A stretch of 64,000 bases of DNA from Lachnospiraceae bacterium A2 (GTDB lineage: Bacteria; Bacillota; Clostridia; Lachnospirales; Lachnospiraceae): NCBI GenBank assembly GCA_000403315.2, contig KE159638.1, forward strand, positions 449,793 through 513,792, written 5' to 3'. The notes under the pieces were generated by a model. The model was given only the letters and a program-made list of their open reading frames with translations. It had not been told where the DNA came from and did not search any database. The translations under genes were made by a program, and so were the position numbers. Below are positions 1 through 7,939 of the stretch, one piece after another; the first letter of the stretch is position 1; each line of letters opens with the position of its first letter.

Positions 1-1
1 G

Positions 2-436
2 AGCTTTTTTGCCGGGTGTATCGCCAATGCCCTTATGAAACTGGAAGTGCCTGTCTGCATGACAAATTTTGCCCTTATCCTCAATGACCTTGCCGCCAAT
101 TTCAAGGACAGGAACGAATACATAGCCCGCCTTTGCAGCTTCCACCTGCTTATCCTTGACGATTTCGGCATGGAGCATGGCACGGAATACGGTTTAGAGC
201 AAGTCTATAACGTGATTGACAGCCGATACCGCAGCCAAAAGCCGCTGATTGTCACAACGAATTTGACGCTGGAAGAATTGCAGAACCCGGAGGACACCGC
301 CCACGCCCGGATATATGACCGTCTTACGGAAATGTGTACCCCCGTCCGCATTACCGGGGAGAATTTCAGAAAAGCCAAGGCACAGGCGAAAATGGAACGC
401 CTTAAAATGCTGCTGAACAGAAAGGAGAGCCTATGA
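2..436 (+). CDS. DnaC/IstB-like replication ATPase, 5' truncated by window edge
   Basis: The reading frame is open from base 2, so this is the C-terminal part of a longer protein. The first residues, SFFAGCIANAL, match what follows a Walker A GTGKS in DnaC/IstB-like AAA+ ATPases. A Walker B LLILDDFG follows near residue 48 and a sensor-1-like VTTNLTLEEL further on. Family members load helicase or act with transposases; in clostridial conjugative elements they sit beside a replication initiator. The stop overlaps the start of the next gene by 4 nt, so the two are translationally coupled. The frame is clear; the precise role (helicase loader or IstB-like) is inferred from context. Confidence 0.85.
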   Translation, partial: SFFAGCIANALMKLEVPVCMTNFALILNDLAANFKDRNEYIARLCSFHLLILDDFGMEHGTEYGLEQVYNVIDSRYRSQKPLIVTTNLTLEELQNPEDTAHARIYDRLTEMCTPVRITGENFRKAKAQAKMERLKMLLNRKESL

Positions 437-630
437 CCGACACCCCCAACAGAAACGCCGCCACTACCGCCCGCCGCCCGGATTGCGTGACCGAGGTACG
501 CCGGGGGAATACCGTCCTTGTGGTTTCCGGCTACTTCAAACAGGACACCACCGCCACCGCCGCCGACAAAATGATGAAAGTGCTGGAAGCGGAAAGCGCA
601 GCCGGGGGAACTGCCGCCCATGCCATGTGA
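433..630 (+). CDS. TnpW-like transposon-encoded small protein
   Basis: A 65-residue protein starting at an ATG that overlaps the upstream stop, with AGGAG just before it. The segment RRPDCVTEVRRGNTVLVVSG and a following KQDTTATAADKMMKVLEAE match the short TnpW-type proteins of Tn4451-like and related clostridial elements from memory. The function of that family is not established. Its place between a DnaC-like gene and a large serine recombinase is the usual context. It is short but well supported by coupling and recognisable sequence. Confidence 0.7.
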   Translation: MTDTPNRNAATTARRPDCVTEVRRGNTVLVVSGYFKQDTTATAADKMMKVLEAESAAGGTAAHAM

Positions 631-710
631 AGTGACATTCCTTGCTGAAATTTATCCGACATTATGTGCCATAAAGTAACAAAAAGGACTGTACAGCAAG
701 CCCCGCCCTA

Positions 711-719
711 TGGTATAAT
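711..719 (+). promoter_or_regulatory. Extended -10 promoter for serine recombinase
   Basis: TGGTATAAT gives a perfect -10 hexamer (714-719) with an upstream TGN extension. The matching -35 region (about 691-696, GTACAG) is poor, as is common for extended -10 promoters. It lies about 50 nt upstream of the recombinase start. Inferred from sequence only. Confidence 0.45.
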
Positions 720-764
720 AGACCTACGGAATAGTGGGGCTGGCTGTCGGAAATGGAGGAAACC

Positions 765-2387
765 ATGACAAGACAGACCACCCAAAAACTGATTACCGCC
801 CTATATCCGAGATTGTCGCACGAGGACACGCTCCAAGGCGAATCCAACTCCATAAGCAACCAGAAGCGAATCCTTGAAGCCTACGCAAAACAGAACGGCT
901 TTTCCAACCTCAAATGGTACACGGACGACGGATTCTCCGGGGCAAATTTCCAAAGACCCGGCTTCCAGTCCATGCTTGCCGACATTGAAGCGGGGCTTGT
1001 GGGAACGGTTATCGTAAAGGATATGTCAAGGTTAGGGCGAAATTACTTACAAGTGGGAATGTACACAGAAATGATTTTCCCACAGAACGGCGTCCGCTTC
1101 ATTGCAATCAATGACGGCGTAGACAGCGCACAGGGCGAGAATGATTTTGCGCCCTTGCGTAACATTTTTAACGAATGGCTGGTGAGGGATACGAGCAAGA
1201 AAATCCGGGCGGTAAAACGCTCAAAAGGCATGAGTGGGAAGCCTGTCACAAGCAAGCCCGTGTATGGCTACCTCATGGACGAGGACGAAAATTTCATCAT
1301 TGACGAGGAAGCCGCCCCCGTGGTGAAGCAGATTTACAGCCTTTGCCTTGCCGGGAACGGACCGACCAAGATAGCCCGTATGCTTACGGAACAGGAAATC
1401 CCCACGCCGGGAACGCTGGAATACCGCCGGACAGGGAGAACCCGCCGCTACCACCCCGGCTACGAGTGCAAGTGGGCGGCGAACACCGTGGTGCATATCC
1501 TTGAAAACCGGGAATACACGGGCTGCCTTGTGAACTTCAAAACCACCACCCAATCCTACAAGTGCAGCAAGATTATCTACAACAGCGAGGACAAACAGGC
1601 AATCTTCGAGAACCACCACGAGCAGATAATCGATAAGGACACATGGGAGCGTGTGCAGGAGCTACGCAAGCAGCGCAAACGCCCTAACCGCTATGATGAA
1701 GTGGGCTTGTTCTCTGGCATACTGTTTTGTGCGGATTGCGGCAGCGTCATGTACCAGCAGAGGTATCAGACGGATAAACGGAAACAGGACTGCTACATAT
1801 GCGGCAGCTACAAGAAGCGCACGGCAGACTGTACGGCGCACTTTATCCGCACCGACCTCTTGACTGCCGGAGTGACCGAGAATTTACGGAAAGTCACCAG
1901 CTACGCCGCCAAGCACGAAGCCCGGTTTATGAAGCTGTTGACCGACCAGACCGAGGACGGGAGCAAACGCCGCAACGCCGCCAAGAAGAAAGAACTGGAA
2001 GCGGCAGAAAAGCGGATTGCGGAACTCTCCGCTATCTTCAAGCGGCTGTATGAGGACAGCGTGACCGGGCGCATATCGGACGAGCGTTTCACGGAACTTT
2101 CGGCAGACTACGAAGCCGAGCAAAAGGAACTGAAAGAGAAAGCCGCCACTTTGCAGAGCGAACTTTCTAAAACGCTGGAAGCCACGGCAAACGCCGAGAA
2201 GTTTATGAAAGTAGTCCGCAAGTACACCAGCTTTGAGGAACTTACCCCTACCCTGTTACGGGAGTTTGTGGAGAAAATCGTTATCCACGAATCGGAAGCC
2301 CTTGACGGGAAACGCCGGGGGAAGCTCCGCAGACAGGAAATCGAAATCTATTACTCTTTTGTCGGCAAGGTAGAGTTGCCCGACTAA
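765..2387 (+). CDS. Large serine recombinase (TnpX-like)
   Basis: A 540-residue site-specific recombinase that would excise and insert the element to the left. The N-terminal resolvase domain carries the catalytic serine in ALYPRLSHED (S18) and the arginine motif KDMSRLGRN. The Recombinase domain follows (around residues 165-290). A zinc ribbon with CADCG and CYICG pairs follows near 325-365. Then come a long coiled-coil stretch and a C-terminal DUF4368-like region ending in EIYYSFVGKVELPD. Start at 765 is chosen because GGAGGA at 755-760 is correctly spaced; an in-frame ATG at 753 overlaps that site. It is the last gene of the element, as is normal for this class. Confidence 0.9.
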   Translation: MTRQTTQKLITALYPRLSHEDTLQGESNSISNQKRILEAYAKQNGFSNLKWYTDDGFSGANFQRPGFQSMLADIEAGLVGTVIVKDMSRLGRNYLQVGMYTEMIFPQNGVRFIAINDGVDSAQGENDFAPLRNIFNEWLVRDTSKKIRAVKRSKGMSGKPVTSKPVYGYLMDEDENFIIDEEAAPVVKQIYSLCLAGNGPTKIARMLTEQEIPTPGTLEYRRTGRTRRYHPGYECKWAANTVVHILENREYTGCLVNFKTTTQSYKCSKIIYNSEDKQAIFENHHEQIIDKDTWERVQELRKQRKRPNRYDEVGLFSGILFCADCGSVMYQQRYQTDKRKQDCYICGSYKKRTADCTAHFIRTDLLTAGVTENLRKVTSYAAKHEARFMKLLTDQTEDGSKRRNAAKKKELEAAEKRIAELSAIFKRLYEDSVTGRISDERFTELSADYEAEQKELKEKAATLQSELSKTLEATANAEKFMKVVRKYTSFEELTPTLLREFVEKIVIHESEALDGKRRGKLRRQEIEIYYSFVGKVELPD

Positions 2388-2398
2388 AGCCCGACCCG

Positions 2399-2415
2399 TC
2401 CGGCAGTCAGCCGGA
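2399..2415 (+). terminator. Hairpin after serine recombinase
   Basis: TCCGGC and GCCGGA form a perfect 6-bp stem around loop AGTCA, 12 nt after the recombinase stop. A run of T follows only 15 nt later, so it is a weak intrinsic terminator or part of the element end. Confidence 0.3.
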
Positions 2416-2651
2416 TAGGGAACGGCAAAATTTTTTACACTTCTTTTACTTCTTTATCTCACATGAGCAAAGAGCCAGGGCATGAAACACTTCATACCCA
2501 AATAGGTGTAGCAAAAATATGATTGGCAAAACAACAGGAAATACCGTCAACAGTCAAGATTTGATTGATAAAAGGCAATATCTCTGATAGAATAAACAAA
2601 ACAGATACAGAAAACGGGCAGGAAAAGTTAGCCGAACAATGGAGGGTTGCT

Positions 2652-2864
2652 ATGCGGAAAGTCAGTTACTTACCTCTGTGGCATTTGCTCTTAGAGAGGG
2701 GAATGACTAAGAGCCAAATGCGTATTGAAGCAGGGCTTACCACAAATGTATTTGCCAACATGAACAAGGGGCAGCACATCTCTATGGACTCACTAATACG
2801 GATTTGTGATGCGCTGGATTGCAATTTGAATGATGTGGTGGAGCTGGTTAAGACAGAGGAATAA
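2652..2864 (+). CDS. Small Cro/CI-type HTH regulator
   Basis: A 70-residue protein from the ATG at 2652, preceded by GGAGGG at 2641-2646. A longer in-frame start at 2565 has no ribosome site. The sequence TKSQMRIEAGLTTNVFANM followed by ISMDSLIRICDALDCNLNDV is a compact XRE-type HTH of the kind found in many clostridial conjugative elements. It probably controls element genes. It sits between the serine-recombinase element and an opposed repressor gene, so it may belong to the larger host island. Confidence 0.75.
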   Translation: MRKVSYLPLWHLLLERGMTKSQMRIEAGLTTNVFANMNKGQHISMDSLIRICDALDCNLNDVVELVKTEE

Positions 2865-2927
2865 TAAAATATGGTTACAGTAACAGGGAATTGCGGATAG
2901 ATGCAGTTCCTTTTGTTTTGCAGTTAT

Positions 2928-3749
2928 TTAGTCCTTAGACTGTTTCCTTTTCGTACTGTTCCGGCGTTTTTTTGCATCAGGTTCTAAGATTTCAGACTGT
3001 CCAAGCATATCTGCCATATCATCAATATTCTTTTCGGTTGGTTTAATCTTTAGAAACTGGGTGAATATGTAAGCAAGTTTCTGTTTGGAAGTGCCTGCAA
3101 AGTTTTCAGCTTTTTCAAGAATTTCTTCCCAATGTTCGGTTATGGTCTTAGGAGGGGCAGAATCAATATCGCCTTTATGGGCATTCCTGATGTCTTTGAT
3201 AATGGCGTGCATATCGTCATCAATCACATGGGAAAAGTATTCATTCAGTTCAAGGTGCTGTGCTTTCAGCGTGTTTAATTGCAGGTTGTATTCATCAGGA
3301 TTGTGCCGCTTCATCAGTGCCTTTCTGCTTGTGTCCACCACAAAATTAAGTGATTTGATCTGCATATCAGCAAGACCGTCAACATATATCTCCAAGTCAA
3401 GCATGAGTTTTCGGAACTGTTCATGAGTGATAAGCTCTGACAGGAGCAGTGTGTTGATTTTGCGGTCTTTGAGAAGTGTCAGGGCAGCGTCACTCAGGTG
3501 CAGATTGGACAGGGCAATGTTGTCAAGCTGTCTGTTTTCAGTCATACCAAGCAGATAATCCGTTGATACTTCATAGAATTTTGCTAATTCGATGATGTTC
3601 CTATGGGGTATTTCTTTATAATCATCAGATTCATAAGAGCCAAGCGTGGAAGCAGGAATTTTTGTCTGCTGTGACAGTTGTTCTAAAGTCATTCCCTTTT
3701 CTACACGCAGGTCTTTCAGGCGTTCCTGTATGCTTAATTGCGTTTTCAT
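2928..3749 (-). CDS. XRE-family repressor with long C-terminal domain
   Basis: A 273-residue protein with an N-terminal HTH (about residues 8-65: RLKDLRVEKGMTLEQLSQQT, then IPASTLGSYE and FYEVSTDYLLGM). A helical region of unknown fold and a basic tail (KKRRNSTKRKQSKD) follow. On the minus strand AAGGAG sits at good spacing before ATG. Proteins of this form are typical repressors of conjugative elements. It converges with the small HTH gene at 2652. No operator was identified; the DNA ahead of it (3750-4130) has several dyads but nothing decisive. Confidence 0.8.
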   Translation of the reverse strand: MKTQLSIQERLKDLRVEKGMTLEQLSQQTKIPASTLGSYESDDYKEIPHRNIIELAKFYEVSTDYLLGMTENRQLDNIALSNLHLSDAALTLLKDRKINTLLLSELITHEQFRKLMLDLEIYVDGLADMQIKSLNFVVDTSRKALMKRHNPDEYNLQLNTLKAQHLELNEYFSHVIDDDMHAIIKDIRNAHKGDIDSAPPKTITEHWEEILEKAENFAGTSKQKLAYIFTQFLKIKPTEKNIDDMADMLGQSEILEPDAKKRRNSTKRKQSKD

Positions 3750-4132
3750 AGATAAATCTCTCCTTTACGAAAACAGAATATCACACAAACAGGCGGATTC
3801 CTACCGAAAATTTCCAGCATGATAGAAAAAATCTGTTTTTTGGAAGATTTCTGACATGGTGGATATACGGGAAAGCAGGGCGTTTTGTTGGATAATGACA
3901 GTACAACTGAATGACTGTCCAAGCTGATATAAACCGCCAAGACCAATTTTAAGAAAATTTGAGCGCCAATATTGGACGACACAGTGCCGACAAGGGTTGC
4001 CTGTCAGGAAACAGCAAGGGGAAAACAGCAATGATAGAAAACCGCCCAAGATTGAGTATATTTATTTGGTACCGGAAGGGTACCGTTAAATTGGATTGGT
4101 GCCAGTTTCGGTACTGGAGAAAGGAGCATGGA

Positions 4133-4396
4133 ATGAAATTATCAAGATATGAGCAGGAGGTTGTTATCAACTTTAATGCAGATGAAAGCGAAGCAACAAT
4201 TTACACAGCTAATCTGGCATGGATACGGAAAATGGATAAGCTATGTAAAGAGTTTCCAGAGGTAATAAGGTTAAAGTCATGGACGGAAGTAAGTAAGACC
4301 TATGTTTTACCCAAAAATCTTGTCAGGATTGGGAAACCGAGAACATTAAGCGAAGCTCAGCTTAGACATTTACGGGAGTTGCAGAACAGGGGATAA
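4133..4396 (+). CDS. Small element-associated protein, function unknown
   Basis: An 87-residue protein from the ATG at 4133, with AAGGAG at 4121-4126; the longer in-frame start at 3959 lacks a ribosome site. It begins MKLSRYEQEVVINFNADESE and contains ATIYTANLAWIRKMDKL. The pattern (beta-rich start, Arg/Lys-rich middle) resembles short unnamed proteins seen in gut conjugative elements. No known domain is recognised. It is followed by about 180 nt without a gene before the pyridoxal kinase. Confidence 0.55.
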   Translation: MKLSRYEQEVVINFNADESEATIYTANLAWIRKMDKLCKEFPEVIRLKSWTEVSKTYVLPKNLVRIGKPRTLSEAQLRHLRELQNRG

Positions 4397-4580
4397 GAAT
4401 TTCGGATTGAGTGAAATGGGTAAAGTCAATAAAAGCAGTCACGTAACAGAAATCCATAAAATTCCGGAGTGTGGCGGATATTTAATGTATATATTGGTGC
4501 TTGTATACACAAATCTTGACGAAAACCTGCTCCCTGTATATAATTATTTCATTATAGATGAATTGAATTAACTGAAAGGC

Positions 4581-5408
4581 ATGATGAAAATGGGCAAGCA
4601 AGTATTGTTGATAAATGATCTGTCAGGATATGGAAAGGTGGCATTATCGGTCATGCTTCCATTGATGTCATATATGGGGTACCAAATATATAATCTTCCC
4701 ACTGCGTTAGTATCAAATACGTTGGATTATGGCAAATTCGATATTCTTGAAACAACAGATTATATGAAGAACACTATTAAAGTATGGGAGGAATTGGGAT
4801 TCTGCTTTGATGTGATAGCGACAGGCTTTATTGTTTCAGAGGAGCAGGTAAAAATCATAGAAGAATTTTGTCGAAAGGAAAGCATGAAAGGAACCCTGAT
4901 ATTTGTTGATCCAATTATGGGAGATGAAGGAACCCTGTACAATGGAGTTACAGAGCAAACGGTTGCACATATGAAGAAACTGGTAGGAGTAGCCGATTAT
5001 ATTGTACCAAATTATACTGAAGCGGCCAGACTTACAGGAGTGGAGTATCATGAATCTGCAACAATCTCGGAGGTAGATGAAATGATTCAAAGGCTTGGTA
5101 ATATGGGCGCAAAATCGGTAATCATCACAAGCATTCAGCAGGATGGCAAAGATGTGGTTGCAGGCTTCGATCATAAAACGAAACAAAGATTTACAATTCC
5201 TTTTTATAACATTCCGGTCAGGTTTCCGGGTACGGGCGATATTTTTTCTTCCGTTTTATTGGGAAAACTGATGGAGGGAAACAGCCTGTATGACAGTACA
5301 AAAAAAGCCATGGACACTGTGAGCAGCCTGATTGAAAACAATAGAAACAATACAGATATATATAAGGGAATACCGATTGAGAAGGAGTTGGAGGTGCTTA
5401 AAATATGA
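4581..5408 (+). CDS. Pyridoxal/pyridoxamine kinase (PfkB-like)
   Basis: A 275-residue ribokinase-fold enzyme predicted to phosphorylate B6 vitamers to give PLP precursors. It opens with VLLINDLSGYGKVALSVMLP, typical of PdxY/PdxK-type kinases. It contains FVDPIMGDEGTLYNG and VPNYTEAARLTG, and near the C-terminus the catalytic anion-hole motif PGTGDIFSS. Length fits the family. Several ATGs (4581, 4584, 4590) compete; AAAGG at 4575-4579 favours 4584 or 4590. It overlaps the next gene by 4 nt, so it heads a small operon. Confidence 0.88.
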   Translation: MMKMGKQVLLINDLSGYGKVALSVMLPLMSYMGYQIYNLPTALVSNTLDYGKFDILETTDYMKNTIKVWEELGFCFDVIATGFIVSEEQVKIIEEFCRKESMKGTLIFVDPIMGDEGTLYNGVTEQTVAHMKKLVGVADYIVPNYTEAARLTGVEYHESATISEVDEMIQRLGNMGAKSVIITSIQQDGKDVVAGFDHKTKQRFTIPFYNIPVRFPGTGDIFSSVLLGKLMEGNSLYDSTKKAMDTVSSLIENNRNNTDIYKGIPIEKELEVLKI

Positions 5409-5686
5409 AAAAACCTGGAATCCAGATCACATTGATTGATCAAAAAGGCACGAAAGGATGTCATAGGGGTCACAAAATAGGTGATAGTTTTGATTTTGAT
5501 ACAGAGCGTGGAAAACTCTGTCCTATGGCTATGCATGTTGCATTTCCATATATTGATATTTTAAGATACGGCGGCGAAATACCCGGACAGGAGAAGGGGA
5601 CAGCGGTTTTTGCCTGCCCTGATGTGGACACATTAAATGTCTTTAAAATAGAACGGATTGATGTTTTGGATGACGATTCGCCATAA
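5405..5686 (+). CDS. TIGR04076-like small cysteine protein
   Basis: A 93-residue protein with the layout of TIGR04076 proteins as I know them: KGCHRGHKIGDSFDF near the start, GKLCPMAMHVAFPYIDILRY in the middle and a late FACPDVDTLNVFKI. The three separated cysteines may bind a metal or form disulfides. Function unknown. Its start overlaps the kinase stop (ATGA-type coupling), so both are co-translated. Confidence 0.7.
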   Translation: MKKPGIQITLIDQKGTKGCHRGHKIGDSFDFDTERGKLCPMAMHVAFPYIDILRYGGEIPGQEKGTAVFACPDVDTLNVFKIERIDVLDDDSP

Positions 5687-5770
5687 GGTTGGCTTTTAAT
5701 TGTACGATGTGACTGGTAAGTTTGTGGACTATTGGTTATAGACGATGTATAGATAACAGGAGGAAATGAT

Positions 5771-6274
5771 ATGACTGTTTCAGAAATCATGGTTAAAATG
5801 GTAAAGTATTCAAAAGGAAATCTTCATGATATCAATCATTTTATGAAAGTGTATGCCTATGCAAAAACGATTGCAGAGTGTGAGAAAGTAGCGGATGATG
5901 AACAGAGAATAATAGAAATTGCGGCTATTATACATGATATTGCGTGTCCTTTGTGCCGGGAAAAATACGGAAATACAAATGGAAAACTTCAGGAAAAAGA
6001 AGGCGCTGTATTAGCTGAAGAATTCCTGAAGGGTACAGGGCTGTCGAACGAGATGGTGAACCGTATCATCTTTTTGGTCGCACATCATCATACTTTTCAG
6101 GAGGTTGACGGGATTGATTACCAGATTTTGCTGGAAGCTGATTATTTGGTTAATGCTGACGAATCCGGATATCAGGAAGCCAATATCAGAAATGTTATAG
6201 ATTGTGTTTTTAAGACATCATCAGGAAAAATGCTTCTGCAATCCGTTTATGGGATTGCAGAAGGCAACCGCTGA
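5771..6274 (+). CDS. HD-domain phosphohydrolase
   Basis: A 167-residue HD-superfamily protein. The metal-binding residues are visible as DINHFMKV, then AAIIHDIACP with the HD doublet near residue 57, LVAHHHTF further on, and a late Asp in EADYLVNAD. Such small HD proteins hydrolyse phosphate monoesters or diesters of nucleotides; the substrate cannot be read. A good AGGAGG precedes the ATG. It lies 84 nt after the TIGR04076-like gene and may share its transcript. Confidence 0.8.
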   Translation: MTVSEIMVKMVKYSKGNLHDINHFMKVYAYAKTIAECEKVADDEQRIIEIAAIIHDIACPLCREKYGNTNGKLQEKEGAVLAEEFLKGTGLSNEMVNRIIFLVAHHHTFQEVDGIDYQILLEADYLVNADESGYQEANIRNVIDCVFKTSSGKMLLQSVYGIAEGNR

Positions 6275-6334
6275 TTTGATAACAAATATGTATTTTGTAA
6301 ACAGGTCAATCTGCTATGTATAGATTGACCTGTT

Positions 6335-7009
6335 TTAATTTGTGGCATTTGGACTTAATTCAAAATGAGAATGAAAGGTTTTCAGAAGCCCTTCTTTTTG
6401 CAGCTTTGATAATTCTACAGACATTGCTGCACGTTCTACACAGAGGAAGTCGGCAAGCTGCTGGCGGTCAAAGGGAATGTCAAAAGAAAGTGATCCTTGT
6501 CTGGCTGCTTCAGCAGATAAATAGGAAAGCAGCTTATCACGTGTTTTTCGCTTGCTCATGTGCGTTATCTTCTCGTTAAACAACAGTGTCTTTTGGGCAA
6601 AAGCTGTAATCAGGTTTTTAATCAGGCGGTTATGATGGCTGCAGGCAGCGGAACACATAGTAATCAGGCGGTTCATATTTATTTCCACAATTTCACAATT
6701 TTCTGTCGCAACAACACTGACGCTGAGAACCGCATCAGGAATGGCGGCAAAGGGTTCGGCAAAGTAGTCGCCCGGCATAAGATTTGTCATAACGTTCCGG
6801 TTTCCCCATAAATCTTCCTGAATGACTAAAGCAGTCCCAGACGCAAGCAGGCTGATACAGTCCGTACAATCTCCTGCCTGAAGGATGTATTGATTTTTGG
6901 CGTTTTTTCTGACTTTTGCTCCGATACACTTTAGCGAGGTTAAAATCTCGTCATCGGATAATCCTGCAAACAGCGGGCATTTTTTTAATACGTTTAAAAA
7001 TTTTTCCAA
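6335..7009 (-). CDS. Crp/Fnr-family transcription regulator
   Basis: A cyclic-nucleotide-binding-like domain (residues about 15-130, with LQAGDCTDCISLLASGTALV and LMPGDYFAEPFAAIPDA) is followed by a winged helix with recognition segment DRQQLADFLCVERAAMSVEL. I place the start at a TTG (7009) because GAGGTGAG lies directly before it. The upstream in-frame ATG at 7039 has no ribosome site and would swallow the 16-bp palindrome at 7023-7038. No N-terminal cysteine cluster is present, so this is not a classic FeS Fnr; it may sense haem, NO or redox in another way. It is divergent from the redox operon it probably controls. Confidence 0.88.
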   Translation of the reverse strand: MEKFLNVLKKCPLFAGLSDDEILTSLKCIGAKVRKNAKNQYILQAGDCTDCISLLASGTALVIQEDLWGNRNVMTNLMPGDYFAEPFAAIPDAVLSVSVVATENCEIVEINMNRLITMCSAACSHHNRLIKNLITAFAQKTLLFNEKITHMSKRKTRDKLLSYLSAEAARQGSLSFDIPFDRQQLADFLCVERAAMSVELSKLQKEGLLKTFHSHFELSPNATN

Positions 7010-7022
7010 AATCTCACCTCTT

Positions 7023-7065
7023 TGTTTGAATTCAAACATACTTGCTCTGCTTATTTTACTATAAT
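7023..7065 (+). promoter_or_regulatory. Crp/Fnr operator and class II promoter of the redox operon
   Basis: TGTTTGAATTCAAACA at 7023-7038 is a perfect 16-bp palindrome. A perfect -10, TATAAT, lies at 7060-7065, giving a predicted transcription start near 7072, so the dyad centre falls at -41.5. That is the exact geometry of class II activation by Crp/Fnr proteins, and the absence of a good -35 fits an activator-dependent promoter. The site also lies at the 5' end of the divergent regulator, allowing autoregulation. Confidence 0.7.
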
Positions 7066-7104
7066 GTAATCACCAAAGCAAGAAAATAAATAAAGGAGGA
7101 TATC

Positions 7105-7794
7105 ATGATAAAGTACGAGGAATGGAAGGATAAAAAGAAAGACTTCTTCAAAGTGGATGTACGCCATGTGCAGGGAAATTTCTTTCCCGGCTTACAAAGA
7201 CGTGCCATGACGCTAAAAGCCGGGGAGGGAATTGAGGTCATACAGACTTTTGAACCTTACCCGCTATATAAGGAGATGGATATGCTGGGGTATATACATC
7301 ATACAGAGAAGCTGGCAGAAAATGAGTTTCATGTCTGGTTTTACCGGACAGAGGAAAAAGAGCCGGAAGGCTCTGCACCATACCGTCCGCTTGCATTGCT
7401 GAATTATCCTATGATTGATGAGGACTTAGGGCGTATCGCGGCGGATTTTTGGCAGGCAACATGGCAGAGTGAGAAGCGCACTCTCCCCTATGAAATGCGT
7501 CTGCTCCTTTCCCTGACAAATGCAGTTGGCGCAGGAAGAATGAGGCAGGCTGTGCGGGAACTGGTAAAGGCATATATCTATGGTCTTGAATCCGCAGCGC
7601 TGGATGATGTGTTTGAACTTTTGGCATGGAATCAGGGGATCGGATTTTTCAGCTCGGAAATTGGACCTTCACCGCTTTTTCAAGTGTATAAGATGATTAA
7701 GACGCAGGAACAAAGAGGCATAAGCAGGGAAGAAATCTGCACCGAGATAAAAGAAAAGTTTGGCGAAAAAAATCAGGAAGTGCAAGTGTTGTAA
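7105..7794 (+). CDS. DUF2249-like protein with C-terminal helical domain
   Basis: First gene downstream of the Crp/Fnr-type promoter, with GGAGG before the ATG. Residues 15-80 (KVDVRHVQGNFFPGL, LKAGEGIEVIQTFEPYPLY, EFHVWFYR) match the DUF2249/TusA-like fold. Residues 120-210 are helical (MRLLLSLTNAVGAGRMRQAV, FELLAWNQGIGFFSSEIG) and resemble the carboxymuconolactone-decarboxylase/AhpD layout but without the CxxC redox pair. DUF2249 genes often travel with hemerythrin and DUF1858 genes, as here. The exact reaction is unknown. Confidence 0.7.
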   Translation: MIKYEEWKDKKKDFFKVDVRHVQGNFFPGLQRRAMTLKAGEGIEVIQTFEPYPLYKEMDMLGYIHHTEKLAENEFHVWFYRTEEKEPEGSAPYRPLALLNYPMIDEDLGRIAADFWQATWQSEKRTLPYEMRLLLSLTNAVGAGRMRQAVRELVKAYIYGLESAALDDVFELLAWNQGIGFFSSEIGPSPLFQVYKMIKTQEQRGISREEICTEIKEKFGEKNQEVQVL

Positions 7795-7865
7795 CAGGAA
7801 AGAAAGATAGGAGCTTCCTGTATAATTCAAATATAGGGAATTCCAAGAAGGGTGGTTGATAAAAA

Positions 7866-7935
7866 GATACCTCAGAGTAAAATAAGATTACTGGCTTAGC
7901 GGGTTAGTAAAAATCTTATTGAACAGAGAGGTATC
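7866..7935 (+). promoter_or_regulatory. Long hairpin sequestering the IS110 transposase ribosome site
   Basis: Two nested stems are exact. GATACCTC (7866-7873) pairs with GAGGTATC (7928-7935), and AATAAGATT (7881-7889) pairs with AATCTTATT (7912-7920). A 7-nt by 7-nt internal loop separates them and a 22-nt terminal loop caps them. The right outer arm contains the GAGAGG ribosome site (7926-7931) of the ATG at 7940, so read-through transcripts from the operon would be poorly translated. Confidence 0.6.
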
Positions 7936-7939
7936 CAAG

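Noticed and set aside
205-621. Opposite-strand open frames over real genes (for example 205-621, 8497-8889, 48069-48629)
   Set aside because: They lack ribosome sites, have low-complexity compositions and mirror strong genes on the other strand.
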